Shown piece after piece: positions 15,777 to 26,841 of a DNA stretch of 64,000 nucleotides; positions within the stretch are counted from its first letter, which is position 1; every line of letters begins with the position of its first letter. The notes below the pieces were generated by a model that saw only the letters and a list, made by a program, of their open reading frames with translations, was not told the origin of the DNA and did no database searches. The stretch spans positions 1-64,000 of the forward strand of contig JBMONO010000025.1 in NCBI GenBank assembly GCA_049323655.1. Direction: 5' to 3'. The DNA comes from DB1 sp049323655. Its GTDB lineage: Bacteria; Desulfobacterota; Desulfobulbia; Desulfobulbales; SURF-16. A program made the position numbers and the translations under genes.

Positions 15777-16403
15777 ATGCACATCGCCGACGGGGTACTG
15801 CCCCCGACCGTGACCATCGCCGGTTATGCCCTGACCGTTGCCGGCGTTGCCTGGAGCCTGCGCCAGGTCCGGACCGAGGAATTGCCGAAGATCGCGGTGG
15901 TTACCTCCTCCTTTTTCGTTGCCTCCCTGGTCCATTTGCCGCTGGGTCCGACCAGTGTCCACCTGCTGCTGCCCGGCATGGTCGGCGTCCTCCTCGGCCC
16001 GGTCGCCTTTCTCGCCATTACCCTGGGGCTCTTTCTTCAGGCGGTTCTCTTTCAGTTCGGCGGTCTCACCGCCCTTGGCGCCAATGCCCTGATGATGGGG
16101 CTGCCGGCCCTTGTCTGCGGCCTTGTCTTTCGTCTGCTGCGCGGGCGCTCGCAACGGTCCCACACCGTGGCCGGCGGGGTGGCCGGCGGTCTCGGCACCC
16201 TGCTATCCGCCGTCATCATGGCCGTGCTGCTCTTTACCGCCGGTGAGGATTTTCTCGGCGTCGCCCGCTTGGCCCTGCTCGCCCATCTGCCGGTCATCGG
16301 GATCGAGGCCGTGGTCTCGGCCTTTATCGTCTCCTTTCTCTTCCGAGTCAAACCGGAACTGCTGCGCACCACCCCCTTTCTGATCCATGACCGGCAATCC
16401 TGA
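15777..16403 (+). CDS. nikM: Nickel ECF transporter substrate-binding membrane subunit NikM/CbiM
   Basis: A 208-residue S component. The mature N-terminus MHIADGVLP is the hallmark: the amino group, His2 and a further His bind the metal inside the pocket; VHLPLGPTSVHLLLPGMVGVLLG (two His, read in parts) follows. About six to seven hydrophobic helices. The start ATG 15777 is fixed by this motif and follows AGGGGG. Neighbouring nikR and DUF4198 genes point to nickel, not cobalt. Confidence 0.92.
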   Translation: MHIADGVLPPTVTIAGYALTVAGVAWSLRQVRTEELPKIAVVTSSFFVASLVHLPLGPTSVHLLLPGMVGVLLGPVAFLAITLGLFLQAVLFQFGGLTALGANALMMGLPALVCGLVFRLLRGRSQRSHTVAGGVAGGLGTLLSAVIMAVLLFTAGEDFLGVARLALLAHLPVIGIEAVVSAFIVSFLFRVKPELLRTTPFLIHDRQS

Positions 16404-17337
16404 AATTCATCTTTCCCCAGCCGTGACTGCGGCCCTGCTCGGCGGCCTTGTGGCGACGGCCGTTGCCGTTCTCTGGCTGCTGCGACCCCGTACGGACCGG
16501 GTTGGGGTCGCCGGCGCCGCCGACTGGACCATCCCGCCGGTGGACGGTTGTGCCGAGGGCGTCTCCTTTTTTCATCGCTGGGATCCCCGCTGCAAAATCG
16601 CCACCCTCTTTCTTTTCTGCTTTGTCATTGCCTCCCTGCAAAGCCTGGCCATTGCCGTCATTGCCCTGCTCCTTGCCCTGCTGATCTGCCTGCTTGGCCG
16701 CATCCCCCTGCGTCGGGCCTTGCGGCGGCTCGCCGCCATGGCCGGTTTTCTCGCCATGTTTGTTGTCGTCGTGCCTTTTACCGCGCCGCTGCGGCCGGGG
16801 GAAACCCTGATCTATCTACCGCTGTTCCCGGAGCTGCCCCTGCATGGCGGCGGTTTTGCCGTGGCGCTGACCGTGGTCTGCCGCGCCTGCGCCATCGGCC
16901 TGCTGATGGAGCCGATGCTGGCCACCGCGCCGCTGCCGGTGACCCTGCAGGCCCTGGCCCGGCTCGGATTGCCTGATGCAATCTGCCAGATGCTGCTGCT
17001 TATCCATCGTTATGTTTTTGTCTTTCTCGACGAGGCGAAACGGATTTATCGCAGCATGCGAATCCGCGGTTTTGTCGCCCAGACCAATGTCGCCACCCTG
17101 CGCAGCATGGGCAATTTCTTCGGCATGCTCTTTGTTCGTTCCTTTGACCGCACCCAGCGCGTCTATGATGCCATGCTCTGCCGCGGCTATGACGGCAGTT
17201 TTCCTGTCAGGGTCCGTTTCCGGTTTACCGGCACCGATTGGCTGAAAATTCTGCTCTGGGCCATGATGGCCATTTCTCTGCTCCTCTTTGACCGCTGTCC
17301 GGCCTTGCTGTCGGACTGGACCGGCTTTTTTCCCTGA
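16387..17337 (+). CDS. nikQ: ECF transporter transmembrane T component NikQ/CbiQ
   Basis: A 316-residue membrane protein of the CbiQ family. The N-terminus has a helix then a cytoplasmic stretch, FFHRWDPRCKIATLFLF opens the core, and coupling motifs with Ala-Arg-Gly type sequence appear as YRSMRIRGF and YDAMLCRGYDG, which dock to the two ATPase domains. It overlaps nikM by 17 bp and ends 7 bp before nikO, so translation is coupled. The N-terminus is about 60 residues longer than the usual CbiQ, with an added helix (AVTAALLGGLVATAVAVLWLL). Confidence 0.9.
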   Translation: MTGNPEIHLSPAVTAALLGGLVATAVAVLWLLRPRTDRVGVAGAADWTIPPVDGCAEGVSFFHRWDPRCKIATLFLFCFVIASLQSLAIAVIALLLALLICLLGRIPLRRALRRLAAMAGFLAMFVVVVPFTAPLRPGETLIYLPLFPELPLHGGGFAVALTVVCRACAIGLLMEPMLATAPLPVTLQALARLGLPDAICQMLLLIHRYVFVFLDEAKRIYRSMRIRGFVAQTNVATLRSMGNFFGMLFVRSFDRTQRVYDAMLCRGYDGSFPVRVRFRFTGTDWLKILLWAMMAISLLLFDRCPALLSDWTGFFP

Positions 17338-17344
17338 GGCCGCC

Positions 17345-18892
17345 ATGGGGTTTGTATCAGCCGATACCGTGCAGCCGGACCGGCAGCCGATCTTCAGCCT
17401 GCGCGGACTCTCCTTTGCCTATCCGGACGGTACTCCTGCTCTTGCCGATGTCTCCCTGCAGATCGCGGCCGGCGAACGGATCGCCCTGGTCGGCTGCAAC
17501 GGCTCCGGCAAGACCACTCTGGCCCGCCACCTGGGCGGACTGCTGCCATGCCGGGGTAAGACGGTGACCTACAAGGGCAGGCCGCCTCGGGACGAGGCGC
17601 TGAAACGTCTGCGCCATGAGGTCGGCGTCCTCTTTCAGGACCCGGATGATCATCTCTTCTGCACCACCCTCTATGACGATGTCGCCTTCGGTCCCCTGAA
17701 TCAGGGCCTGCCGGAGGAGATGGTCCGCGACCGGGTGGAACGGGTGATCGCTGCGGTGGAACTCGGTCATCTTCTTTACAAACCAGCCCATCTCCTCAGT
17801 TTCGGTCAGAAGAAACGGGCGGCGCTGGCCGCGGTGCTGGCCATGGCGCCCGAGGTGCTGATCCTCGACGAGCCGACCGCCGGTCTCGATCGTCGTCAGC
17901 AGCGCATCCTGCTTCAGCTCCTGCACGGCTATGAGGGCACCCTTGTTCTCATCGACCACGATCTTGCCTTTCTCCGCGAACTCTGCGAGCGGGTGCTGGT
18001 GATGGATGGCGGCTTTTTATGCCGGGACGAAGTCTTCGCGGGACTGCTCGCCGACCCGGCCGTTTTGCGCCGGTACGGGCTCGATTTCACCTTCCGGTTC
18101 CGGCTGCCGGAAGATTATGAGAAAGAGGCGATCGCTCATCATCACCATCATCTCACCACCCACCACCACGCCGGCGGCAGCGGCCATCTGGCGGTCGAGC
18201 CAATGGAAACCCCGCTCGTCGAGCTCCAGCACTATTCCTTTTCCTACCCGGACGGCACCGTTGGCCTGCACGATGTCAATCTCATTGTCAGGGCCGGGGA
18301 AACCATTGCCCTGGCCGGGGAGAACGGCGCCGGCAAATCGACCCTGGCCGCTTGCCTGCTCGGTCTCCGGCAGGGAACGGGCTATTTTCTCCTGGACGGC
18401 ACCCAGGTCACCGGCGCCAGGCGCAATCAGCTTTGGCGTCGGATCGGCATGGTCTTCCAGAACACCGCCGACCAGCTCTTCTGCCCGTCCTGCCGGGAGG
18501 AGGTGGCTTTCGGCCCCCGGCAGAGCGGCCTGCGGGGCAAAGAACTGGCCGAACGGGTGGAAAATGCCCTTGCCCTTGTCGGTCTTGCCGGCTACGAGGA
18601 GCGAGTACCGCTTCACTTAAGCGGCGGTGAGCGAAGGCGGCTGGCCATCGCCGCTGCCCTGGCCATGCGACCGGGGTTGCTCATTCTCGATGAACCGAGC
18701 GCCGGGCTTGACCCGCGCGGCGAGGAGATGCTGCTTGCCGTTCTCGCCGGCCTGCCGATGGCCATCCTGCTTATCACCCATGACCCCCTCTTTATCTCCC
18801 GCCTTTGTCATCGCACCCTGGTCATGCATCGGGGGACGATCATCCGCGATTACCCCACCAGCGATTTTTTTCACGATCAGCGGATGCGGTAG
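17345..18892 (+). CDS. nikO: ECF transporter double ATPase NikO/CbiO with His-rich linker
   Basis: A 515-residue protein of two fused ABC ATPase domains, where most systems have one CbiO used twice. Domain 1: Walker A GCNGSGKTT (~51), signature LSFGQKKRAAL, Walker B LILDEPTAG. Domain 2: Walker A GENGAGKST (~325), signature LSGGERRRLAI, Walker B LILDEPSAG. Between them, near residues 264-278, is a His-rich stretch (AHHHHHLTTHHHAGG), a likely nickel-binding linker. It energises nikM/nikQ and ends the operon; a terminator lies at 19025-19068. Confidence 0.9.
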   Translation: MGFVSADTVQPDRQPIFSLRGLSFAYPDGTPALADVSLQIAAGERIALVGCNGSGKTTLARHLGGLLPCRGKTVTYKGRPPRDEALKRLRHEVGVLFQDPDDHLFCTTLYDDVAFGPLNQGLPEEMVRDRVERVIAAVELGHLLYKPAHLLSFGQKKRAALAAVLAMAPEVLILDEPTAGLDRRQQRILLQLLHGYEGTLVLIDHDLAFLRELCERVLVMDGGFLCRDEVFAGLLADPAVLRRYGLDFTFRFRLPEDYEKEAIAHHHHHLTTHHHAGGSGHLAVEPMETPLVELQHYSFSYPDGTVGLHDVNLIVRAGETIALAGENGAGKSTLAACLLGLRQGTGYFLLDGTQVTGARRNQLWRRIGMVFQNTADQLFCPSCREEVAFGPRQSGLRGKELAERVENALALVGLAGYEERVPLHLSGGERRRLAIAAALAMRPGLLILDEPSAGLDPRGEEMLLAVLAGLPMAILLITHDPLFISRLCHRTLVMHRGTIIRDYPTSDFFHDQRMR

Positions 18893-19428
18893 ATGTGTAA
18901 GGTCAATCTTTAACGCGGGATGTCTTCAAGGAAGAGAACTGGGGCATGGAAGGAAAAAGCCATCCGGGATATCGCGGTGGGCGATTTTGTCTGATCACCC
19001 ACTCATCTTCCGGTATGCGACCGGTCCCGGGGAAGGAAGGACCCCCGTTCTTCCTTCCCCGGGATTTTGGTGCGCAAGCGAAAGACCACTCCATCCCGCT
19101 TATACCCGGATGGCAGTCAAGGTTGTGCTCGACAAGGCAAGCTGTCAGAGAGACGAGCATGCCGTCGTTGGCAATCGGGGTGCTTCTGTCGTTTCAGAGA
19201 GCTTTGAATAGTAGAACGAAGGAAAGAAAAAAAAGGTTCCCTGGGGTATAAAAAAATAACAAGGATGTGGACAGCGCTGGTTTGTTCGGGGCGCTCTAGG
19301 TGGAAAGACGGATGCTGATTCTGCGGTTGCGCCTTCACACCGCCCGGAAACCTGCTGATGACAATCTGGTCCTTATTGGATATCTGTCGCGCTGTGTTTC
19401 TGCGAAAAATGAACGATCGGTACGATGT
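18893..19428. other. Intergenic region between converging nik and trk operons
   Basis: Holds the terminator at 19025-19068 and a wider inverted pair GCCATCCGGG (18959-18968) / CCCGGATGGC (19105-19114) that encloses it. I see no coding frame with a ribosome site and no known RNA motif in the rest. Confidence 0.4.
19025..19068 (+). terminator. Rho-independent terminator of the nickel transporter operon
   Basis: Perfect 15-bp arms TCCCGGGGAAGGAAG (19025-19039) and CTTCCTTCCCCGGGA (19050-19064) with a 10-nt loop, followed by TTTT. It points with the nik genes and lies 132 bp after the nikO stop. The T tract is short, but the stem is exceptionally stable. Confidence 0.65.
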
Positions 19429-20157
19429 TCAGCCGAACTTTTTTGAATCTTCGGAAAATTCGTCGCGTGAACCGTTGCCGATAGTAGGGTGTGGCCCGGA
19501 AAGAGGCGTCTGGCAACGGTCGAGAATTTCGTTGATACCGGTAAACATCGAGCGGATCTCCGGGGGGAGATCGACCCCGGAGCAGCGTCGTATGCATTCT
19601 CGATTGCGCTGGGCCGCGATAACCGCATGGATTTCCTCAAGCGGTCTGATGACCTGCCGGTTGAGATGGCGAACCAAAATCAGGCCCACCGTGAAGATGG
19701 CGAGCGCCATGAATACCACCCCCCAGACCCCGGCCTGACCAAGTTGCCGAGCGCGATTGTCTGCGGCGACCATGGCGCTGCGGTTCACCCTGCCCAACCT
19801 GGCAATGGCCGCAACCGTTTTTTCCCGTGCCTGTAAATCCCCCTGTAAGGCGGCCTGCCGGTTTTCGGCGATTTCCGCCAGAACCAGCGGTTCTTCGGCC
19901 TCAGTGACATTGTTTTGCGCGCGGGCCAAGGCCTCGGCAAAGGCGATTTTCCCCGCTTCGTCCACGGCCATGCCGGGTGACAGGGCGAGGGCGGCCAGCA
20001 TGTCTTCGCACGCCTGGAGCGATTTTTCGTTACGGTCGATGATAACGGCGATTGCCGGCGCCATGCGCAGGAGAATACCCATGGCGCCAAGGGCCATGAG
20101 GAGATTGAGTCCGATCAGCAGCCAGGCACCTTGGCGAATGGCGTGTCCAAGACGCAT
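19429..20157 (-). CDS. Two-TM sensor-like protein with HAMP-like linker
   Basis: A 242-residue protein with an N-terminal helix (AWLLIGLNLLMALGAMGILL), a ~110-residue extracytoplasmic four-helix-type domain, a second helix (VWGVVFMALAIFTVGLILV) and a short cytoplasmic HAMP-like end (RHLNRQVIRPLEEIHAVIAA). It has no kinase, methyl-accepting or cyclase domain, so any signal must pass to a partner. It begins 1 bp after the trkA stop and is surely in the trk operon; a link to K+ or osmotic sensing is inference. Confidence 0.7.
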   Translation of the reverse strand: MRLGHAIRQGAWLLIGLNLLMALGAMGILLRMAPAIAVIIDRNEKSLQACEDMLAALALSPGMAVDEAGKIAFAEALARAQNNVTEAEEPLVLAEIAENRQAALQGDLQAREKTVAAIARLGRVNRSAMVAADNRARQLGQAGVWGVVFMALAIFTVGLILVRHLNRQVIRPLEEIHAVIAAQRNRECIRRCSGVDLPPEIRSMFTGINEILDRCQTPLSGPHPTIGNGSRDEFSEDSKKFG

Positions 20158-20158
20158 A

Positions 20159-20818
20159 TCATGATCTCCCGGTCAACGCGGCAAGGGCGGATTCGCTGGA
20201 GACGATGATCAGGTTGTCATTCTCCTGCAGGGGGTCATGGGGCGAGGGCTGCAAGACCCGGCGCGGGGTGCCGCGGCGGATGGCAACCACCATGATACCG
20301 AAGCGTTTCGGCAGGGAGAGGTCAACCAGGGTCTTGCCGACCATGGCCGGCAGGACGCTGATCTCGGTAAGATGCAGATCATCGCTCAGAGGCATGTCGG
20401 CGATGATATGCCGGTTGATGAGACGATTGGCGAAACGCTGGCCGAATTCCTGTTCAGGATTGACGACCAGATGAGCGCCGACCAGTTGCAGGATGCGTTG
20501 ATGGGTGGCGGTGTTGGCCCGGGCGATGATCCATGGCGCACCCATCTGCTTGAGCAGGGCGGTGCAGATGATCGACGCCTCCCGGGAGTCGTCGCCGATG
20601 GCGCAGACCACTGCGTCACGGCGGCCGGGTTGCAGGCGGGCCAACTCCGCCTCGTCGGTGGCGTCGACGGCAATGGTCTCGGTGACAAAGGCGGCTGCCT
20701 CGTCCGCCAGATTTTTTCGCCGATCAACGGCAAGAACTTCGGCCCCTTTGTCGGACAGGGTGCGGGCCAGGGACATGCCGAACTGGCCGAGGCCGATGAT
20801 GAGAATCTGTTGGGCCAT
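20159..20818 (-). CDS. TrkA/KtrA-type K+ channel regulatory subunit (RCK)
   Basis: A 219-residue cytosolic protein: RCK_N Rossmann domain with GLGQFG (residues ~9-14) and VDATDEAEL binding NAD or ATP/ADP, then an RCK_C domain (LTEISVLPAMVGKTLVDLSLP... DNLIIVSS). One Rossmann/RCK_C unit fits KtrA/single TrkA rather than the duplicated E. coli TrkA. It gates the TrkH-like protein encoded 13 bp upstream. Confidence 0.9.
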   Translation of the reverse strand: MAQQILIIGLGQFGMSLARTLSDKGAEVLAVDRRKNLADEAAAFVTETIAVDATDEAELARLQPGRRDAVVCAIGDDSREASIICTALLKQMGAPWIIARANTATHQRILQLVGAHLVVNPEQEFGQRFANRLINRHIIADMPLSDDLHLTEISVLPAMVGKTLVDLSLPKRFGIMVVAIRRGTPRRVLQPSPHDPLQENDNLIIVSSESALAALTGRS

Positions 20819-20831
20819 GGGGGCAACTCCT

Positions 20832-22844
20832 TCAGGTTAATGATATCTTTGCATCCGGGCAGCGGGCATGGGAGAGGGAACGATCCGCACTGAGCAGCAT
20901 GAAGAGGGTGATCGGACCGATGCGACCGGCAAACATGCCGATGATGATAATGAGCTTGCCGATACCATCCAGCTTGCCGGTGGCGCCGATGGTCAGGCCG
21001 ACGGTGCCGAGGGCCGAGGTGACCTCGAAGACGATCTCACGCGCCGTGACCTGCTGGGTGACTTCGAGCATCAGCACCAGGGCGAACCAGACAAGCACCC
21101 CGGCGATGATGATGGTGATGGCGCGATTGATCGTGCCGGCCAGGATGTGGCGGTTTCGGGAAACGACTTCGTCCCGGCCGCATACATTGGCCACAAAGGT
21201 GAGGGCGAGGATGCCGATGGTGGTGGTCTTGACGCCGCCCGCCGTGCCGCCGGGGCTGCCGCCGATGAACATCAGGCAGATCATGATCAGATAGGTGGGA
21301 CCAGCGACATGGTTGATGTCAATCGAGTTAAAGCCGGCGGTGCGCAGGGTCACCGACTGGAACCAGGCATTGTGGAGCTTGTCCGCCAGGGGCAGGCCGT
21401 TGAGGGCGCCGTGCCATTCCAGGATCAGAATGAAGAAGGCGCCGGCAAAGAGGAGGATGGTGGTGGTGGCCAGGGCAATGGCGGCGGCGATGGGGACCGG
21501 GCGGCGACCGAGCCAGCGCGGCATGAGCAGGCAGGTCGCCGGCGCCAGGCCGCCGCCGATGATGAGCAGGGCCACGGTGTGCAGGATAAACGGCTGGTGC
21601 TGATAGGGCACCAGGTTGTCGCTCTGCAGGGCAAAGCCGGCATTGCAGAAGGCGGAAACGGCGGTGAAGATTCCCCGCCAGAGGGCCGCGCCCGGAGGAT
21701 CGCCGAGGGTGGCGAACAGTCCGGACAGAATGAGGGCGCCTGCCGCTTCAGCCGCCAGGGTGAACTTCAGGATGGTGGTGAGGGAGGCGACCAGAGAAGG
21801 TCGGTCCGTGTCGGTGATGGAGGCAAGAACCCTTTCGTGCCGCAGGCTGAGCCGCCGTCCCATGACATGCAGCGCCACGGTGGTGATACTCATGATGCCG
21901 AGGCCGCCGAGCTGGATGAGCAGCAGGATGAGGAATTGCCCGAACCGGGAAAACACCCCGGGGGTGTCGAAGACGGTGAGACCGGTGACACAGACCGCGC
22001 TCACCGAGGTAAAGAGGGCGTCGATCAGACTGATGCCGCCGGTGCGGGTGGCTCCCGGTAGTTGCAGGAGGATGGCGCCGGTCAGACAGAGGGTGAGAAA
22101 GGTAGTGAAGAGGAGGCGGGCCGGATGACCGAGCAGTGGTTCCCACCATTGGCCGCTCCGCAGCGGCCGCCGGTTTGCCGCGGACAGCAGGAGCAGATTG
22201 ACCATGCCGAGCAGGAGCACGGCAGCAGGTAGGGAAGCACCAAGGACAACAAGGATGGCCAGCAGCGCCATTGCCGTTCCGGCGGCGCAGAGGGGGAAAC
22301 GGCCATCGCTTTTTCGTTTGCAACACCATTGGAGAAAGAGGATCTGGCTGATTCCGGCTGACACGGCGATGGCGGCACTGGTTATCGGGGCCGGTGGCGG
22401 GGTGACCAGCAGGAGGATTGCCGAGAGGGAGATGAGAGTGGCCGATGACCAGCAGGCCCGTTGCTGGCAGCGGTCGGCGTGGCTGCTGGGTCGGCGTTCG
22501 TCCATCAGAATCGGAAAATCATGGAGGGCGAATCCGGCGCCGATGGCCGCGACCCCGCCGAGCAGGGCGGTGAATGGGTTGCCGGCCAGTAGCGGCAGGG
22601 CGGTGACCACGCTTGCCGCCAGGGCGACGTCGCCCAACAATTTCCCCAAGGATGGACGTCGGAACATCAGATAGGCGGCCAGCAGGCAGGCGACCGCAGC
22701 TGTGCCGGCAGTCATTATCCGCCAGAGGAGAGGCGGATAAAAGGTATGTGTCGATGGCCAGGTAAGAAGAAAGGGGGCCGGGGTCAGGGTGAGCAGCGCC
22801 CCTTCGACACCGATGCGCTGAAAATATGATCGGGATGGATGCAC
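20832..22844 (-). CDS. TrkH/KtrB-type K+ transporter with long N-terminal membrane extension
   Basis: A 670-residue potassium translocation subunit. The C-terminal ~450 residues have the four pore repeats, with filter regions SVSAVCVTGL, AVSAFCNAGF, TLRTAGFNS and TSALGTVGLT around the key Gly residues, and GGSPGGTAGGVKTTT. The first ~210 residues add about seven further hydrophobic helices not found in standard TrkH/KtrB. The start is GTG 22844 without a Shine-Dalgarno. With trkA and the sensor gene it forms a three-gene operon. Confidence 0.88.
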   Translation of the reverse strand: MHPSRSYFQRIGVEGALLTLTPAPFLLTWPSTHTFYPPLLWRIMTAGTAAVACLLAAYLMFRRPSLGKLLGDVALAASVVTALPLLAGNPFTALLGGVAAIGAGFALHDFPILMDERRPSSHADRCQQRACWSSATLISLSAILLLVTPPPAPITSAAIAVSAGISQILFLQWCCKRKSDGRFPLCAAGTAMALLAILVVLGASLPAAVLLLGMVNLLLLSAANRRPLRSGQWWEPLLGHPARLLFTTFLTLCLTGAILLQLPGATRTGGISLIDALFTSVSAVCVTGLTVFDTPGVFSRFGQFLILLLIQLGGLGIMSITTVALHVMGRRLSLRHERVLASITDTDRPSLVASLTTILKFTLAAEAAGALILSGLFATLGDPPGAALWRGIFTAVSAFCNAGFALQSDNLVPYQHQPFILHTVALLIIGGGLAPATCLLMPRWLGRRPVPIAAAIALATTTILLFAGAFFILILEWHGALNGLPLADKLHNAWFQSVTLRTAGFNSIDINHVAGPTYLIMICLMFIGGSPGGTAGGVKTTTIGILALTFVANVCGRDEVVSRNRHILAGTINRAITIIIAGVLVWFALVLMLEVTQQVTAREIVFEVTSALGTVGLTIGATGKLDGIGKLIIIIGMFAGRIGPITLFMLLSADRSLSHARCPDAKISLT

Positions 22845-23043
22845 AGTTGGGTCTCAGTGGAAGGTAATCCACAAAAAACAGCGGCATATCATACCTTATC
22901 GGTTGCGCAATGGCAAGTTTGTTCTCCTGACCGGCGCGAGTCGCGTCGAGACCGGCGCAGCGTCCATAATGATATGGGGAAAACAGGATGAAGATGCGGT
23001 GAAAACGATGAAAAGAGAGAGGTGCGGTTCTCGCTGAAAAAAA

Positions 23044-23985
23044 TCAGGCACCCGCTCCGGGATCACTGTCTGCCAGTCGTTGTGTTTTGAGCTTCTCCAG
23101 CAGCGTAACGGCAATGGGTTTGCTGGCTTCGCCGAAATACAGGGTCTGATGAGGGAAGGGAATTTCGATATTTCTGGCATCAAAGGTAAGTTTGACCCGC
23201 CGCAGAAATTCCCGACCAATCTCCCACTGCCGGATCGGTTTGGTTTTGATCCGTCCCTTGATAACCACTGCCGAGTTGTCAAGCTTGTCCACTCCGAAAA
23301 TTTCCGGTTCTTCAAGCATTAACCTCCCCAGTTCCGGATCGTTTTTCATCTCCGCACCGACCTCTTTGAGCACCTCCACCACCTGATCGGTGTTTTCCTT
23401 GTACGCCACCCCAATATCAAAAACATAGGCGGACCACTCATTGGTGAGATTGCTTAAGGTGTTGATCGTGCCATTGGGAAAGACGTGGACAATGCCGGCA
23501 AGGTCGCGCAGGACAATGGTCCGGAAATTGATGCGCTCCACCAGTCCGCCGGTGCCGTTGACAATGGCCACATCCCCCACCCGCACCTGATTTTCCAGAA
23601 TAAAGAAGAAGCCGCTGATCACGTCCCGCACCAGATTCTGGGCGCCGAACCCAACCGCCAGCCCGACGATACCGGCACTGGCCAGGATCGGCGCGATCTC
23701 CACGCCGATCTGTTTGAGCATGATAAGCAGCACCGTTACCCAGAGTCCCACCAGTGCTGCCTGGCGCACCAGCCGGATAATGGTTTCCACCCGTTTGGCC
23801 GATTCGGTCGGCGGTTCACCGGAAGCCTCCCCTTGGCGGAGCAGACGGCGTTCCAGCCGTTTTAACATGGATTGCAGGATTGCCATGCAGAGCCAGGCGA
23901 TGGCGAACATCAACAGGATGCGCAGGGCGGTGAAAAGGATGGTCTGCCAGTTAAACTGTCTGAAAAACTCTATGATAATATCCAT
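23044..23985 (-). CDS. MscS-family mechanosensitive channel
   Basis: A 313-residue small-conductance channel protein that opens under membrane tension and releases solutes. Three N-terminal helices: the first near FTALRILLMFAIAWLCMAIL, a second VGLWVTVLLIMLKQIG, and the pore helix APILASAGIVGLAVGFGAQNLVRDVISGFF, the signature region. The beta domain (VGDVAIVNGTGGLVERINFRTIVLRD) and C-terminal domain follow. Its position beside Trk genes fits osmotic homeostasis, although it has its own 200-bp gap to trkH. Confidence 0.9.
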   Translation of the reverse strand: MDIIIEFFRQFNWQTILFTALRILLMFAIAWLCMAILQSMLKRLERRLLRQGEASGEPPTESAKRVETIIRLVRQAALVGLWVTVLLIMLKQIGVEIAPILASAGIVGLAVGFGAQNLVRDVISGFFFILENQVRVGDVAIVNGTGGLVERINFRTIVLRDLAGIVHVFPNGTINTLSNLTNEWSAYVFDIGVAYKENTDQVVEVLKEVGAEMKNDPELGRLMLEEPEIFGVDKLDNSAVVIKGRIKTKPIRQWEIGREFLRRVKLTFDARNIEIPFPHQTLYFGEASKPIAVTLLEKLKTQRLADSDPGAGA

Positions 23986-24072
23986 GAAGTCGTATCTCCT
24001 TCAGATGTTGCCGATACCAGCGAGGGGGAACGCCGGCAATTCGACTGATGAGGCACGGTTGTGATGGCGTTG

Positions 24073-25002
24073 TTACAAATCGATGCCGATGCGGCCGAAA
24101 TAGAGAAGATCATAATGCCTCTCCTTGTCCAATCCGTCAGACAGCATGGATTCATATTCATGCTCGATGCCGAATTCAAGCCCCAGCCCCTGGGCAACGG
24201 CAAGATTGATCTCCCACTTGATCGCGGACTGGGTCCGATATTCGCCGATTACGTTGAGATCAGGGAAAAGGAAGAATTTCGCCGAGACGGAATGGCTGCC
24301 GTTTGGCAGCCACTGGCATTCTAAGCCAAGCTGCGCCTCGGGATTGAGGTTATTTTCCTCTCCCCAGGTGCGGTTGCCGCCAAGACCGGCCCTGCCATGC
24401 AGTTTGAATGTTTCCTCATCAAAAAAGCCATAGCCGGTTCCGCCGATGAGGGAGAGGCGGTGTTCCCATGAGCGGAACTCGTCATAATCGTATCTGCTGT
24501 AACCGTAATAGAACCAGGGGGTTTCCGGCAAAAGCCAGTCCCGGACAAAGCCTGCATTGCCTTTACTGGTATTGCGTTCATTGTCCTGCGATTCATAAAA
24601 ATAGGCGGCGCTGAGGGTGAAACGGTTTTCCTGGTCTGCATATGCGGCGTCAAATGCCCCGTTGAGATTGAGGCTGACGTCATTGCCTTCTTCTCCTTTG
24701 AATCCCAGGCCGAGGCGCCGTTGCCAGCCTGCCAGGAAACGTGTGCCGAAAATCCCTGGCGGCGTGTTTTCTGGGGCTTTTGGGGAGGCTGTTTGGGTAA
24801 TTCCGGGGGATTGCAGCTTGTTTTTTTGCAGGGTTACTACGCCGAGCACCTCATGTTCCAGGGTGATGGCCTCTTCCGTTTCCGCCACAATCTTTCCGGA
24901 AAGGGAATCGCCGTTTTTGAAAACCACGACTTCGCAGAGGGCAAAGGACGGAATGAGGACAATGGAGAGCAAAAGGATGGAAATTCGGCAGGACAGGGGC
25001 AT
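24073..25002 (-). CDS. DUF481-family outer-membrane beta-barrel protein
   Basis: A 309-residue protein with a signal peptide (ISILLLSIVLIPSFALC), a short SH3/S1-like part (VVVFKNGDSLSGKIVAETEEAITLEHEVLG) and then a barrel of alternating strands with aromatic girdles (FTLSAAYFYESQDN, LSLIGGTGYGFF, KFFLFPDLN), ending in an aliphatic C-terminus (FGRIGIDL). This is the DUF481 (YdiY-like) layout. ATG 25002 follows AGAGGTG; a GTG six bases upstream is less likely. Function is unknown; pore or scaffold roles are both possible. Confidence 0.85.
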   Translation of the reverse strand: MPLSCRISILLLSIVLIPSFALCEVVVFKNGDSLSGKIVAETEEAITLEHEVLGVVTLQKNKLQSPGITQTASPKAPENTPPGIFGTRFLAGWQRRLGLGFKGEEGNDVSLNLNGAFDAAYADQENRFTLSAAYFYESQDNERNTSKGNAGFVRDWLLPETPWFYYGYSRYDYDEFRSWEHRLSLIGGTGYGFFDEETFKLHGRAGLGGNRTWGEENNLNPEAQLGLECQWLPNGSHSVSAKFFLFPDLNVIGEYRTQSAIKWEINLAVAQGLGLEFGIEHEYESMLSDGLDKERHYDLLYFGRIGIDL

Positions 25003-25293
25003 GATCACCTCTCGTCAGCGGAAATTTATCGTTTTTTTCTATGTTATGCTGCTGTTCTTTTTGGATGTATAGTGGAAAAAGGTACCAGTAAATAAAGATT
25101 TTTGCAAACCGCCATAACCTGAAAAATGGCTAACCTGCCATGGTTGCAGGGATTATTTGGTGAAAAAAGTATCGGTTCTTTCGATTGGAAAAATATGGAT
25201 GGCCTGTTTTTATAAGGCATTCATGGCGATTCGTGCTGCGGAAGGAGAGGGGGGATAGTATGCTTATGATCGATAGATAGTATGTGCTGATCG

Positions 25294-26796
<1,503 letters not shown>

Positions 26797-26841
26797 GGTC
26801 GGTTTCTCCTTGGCCACAATCTGAATGCGACTGTCAACGAG

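Noticed and set aside
20868..22061. Long plus-strand frame inside trkH
   Set aside because: Composition is Gly/Asp/Glu/Gln-rich as expected for the complement of a hydrophobic membrane gene; no homology.
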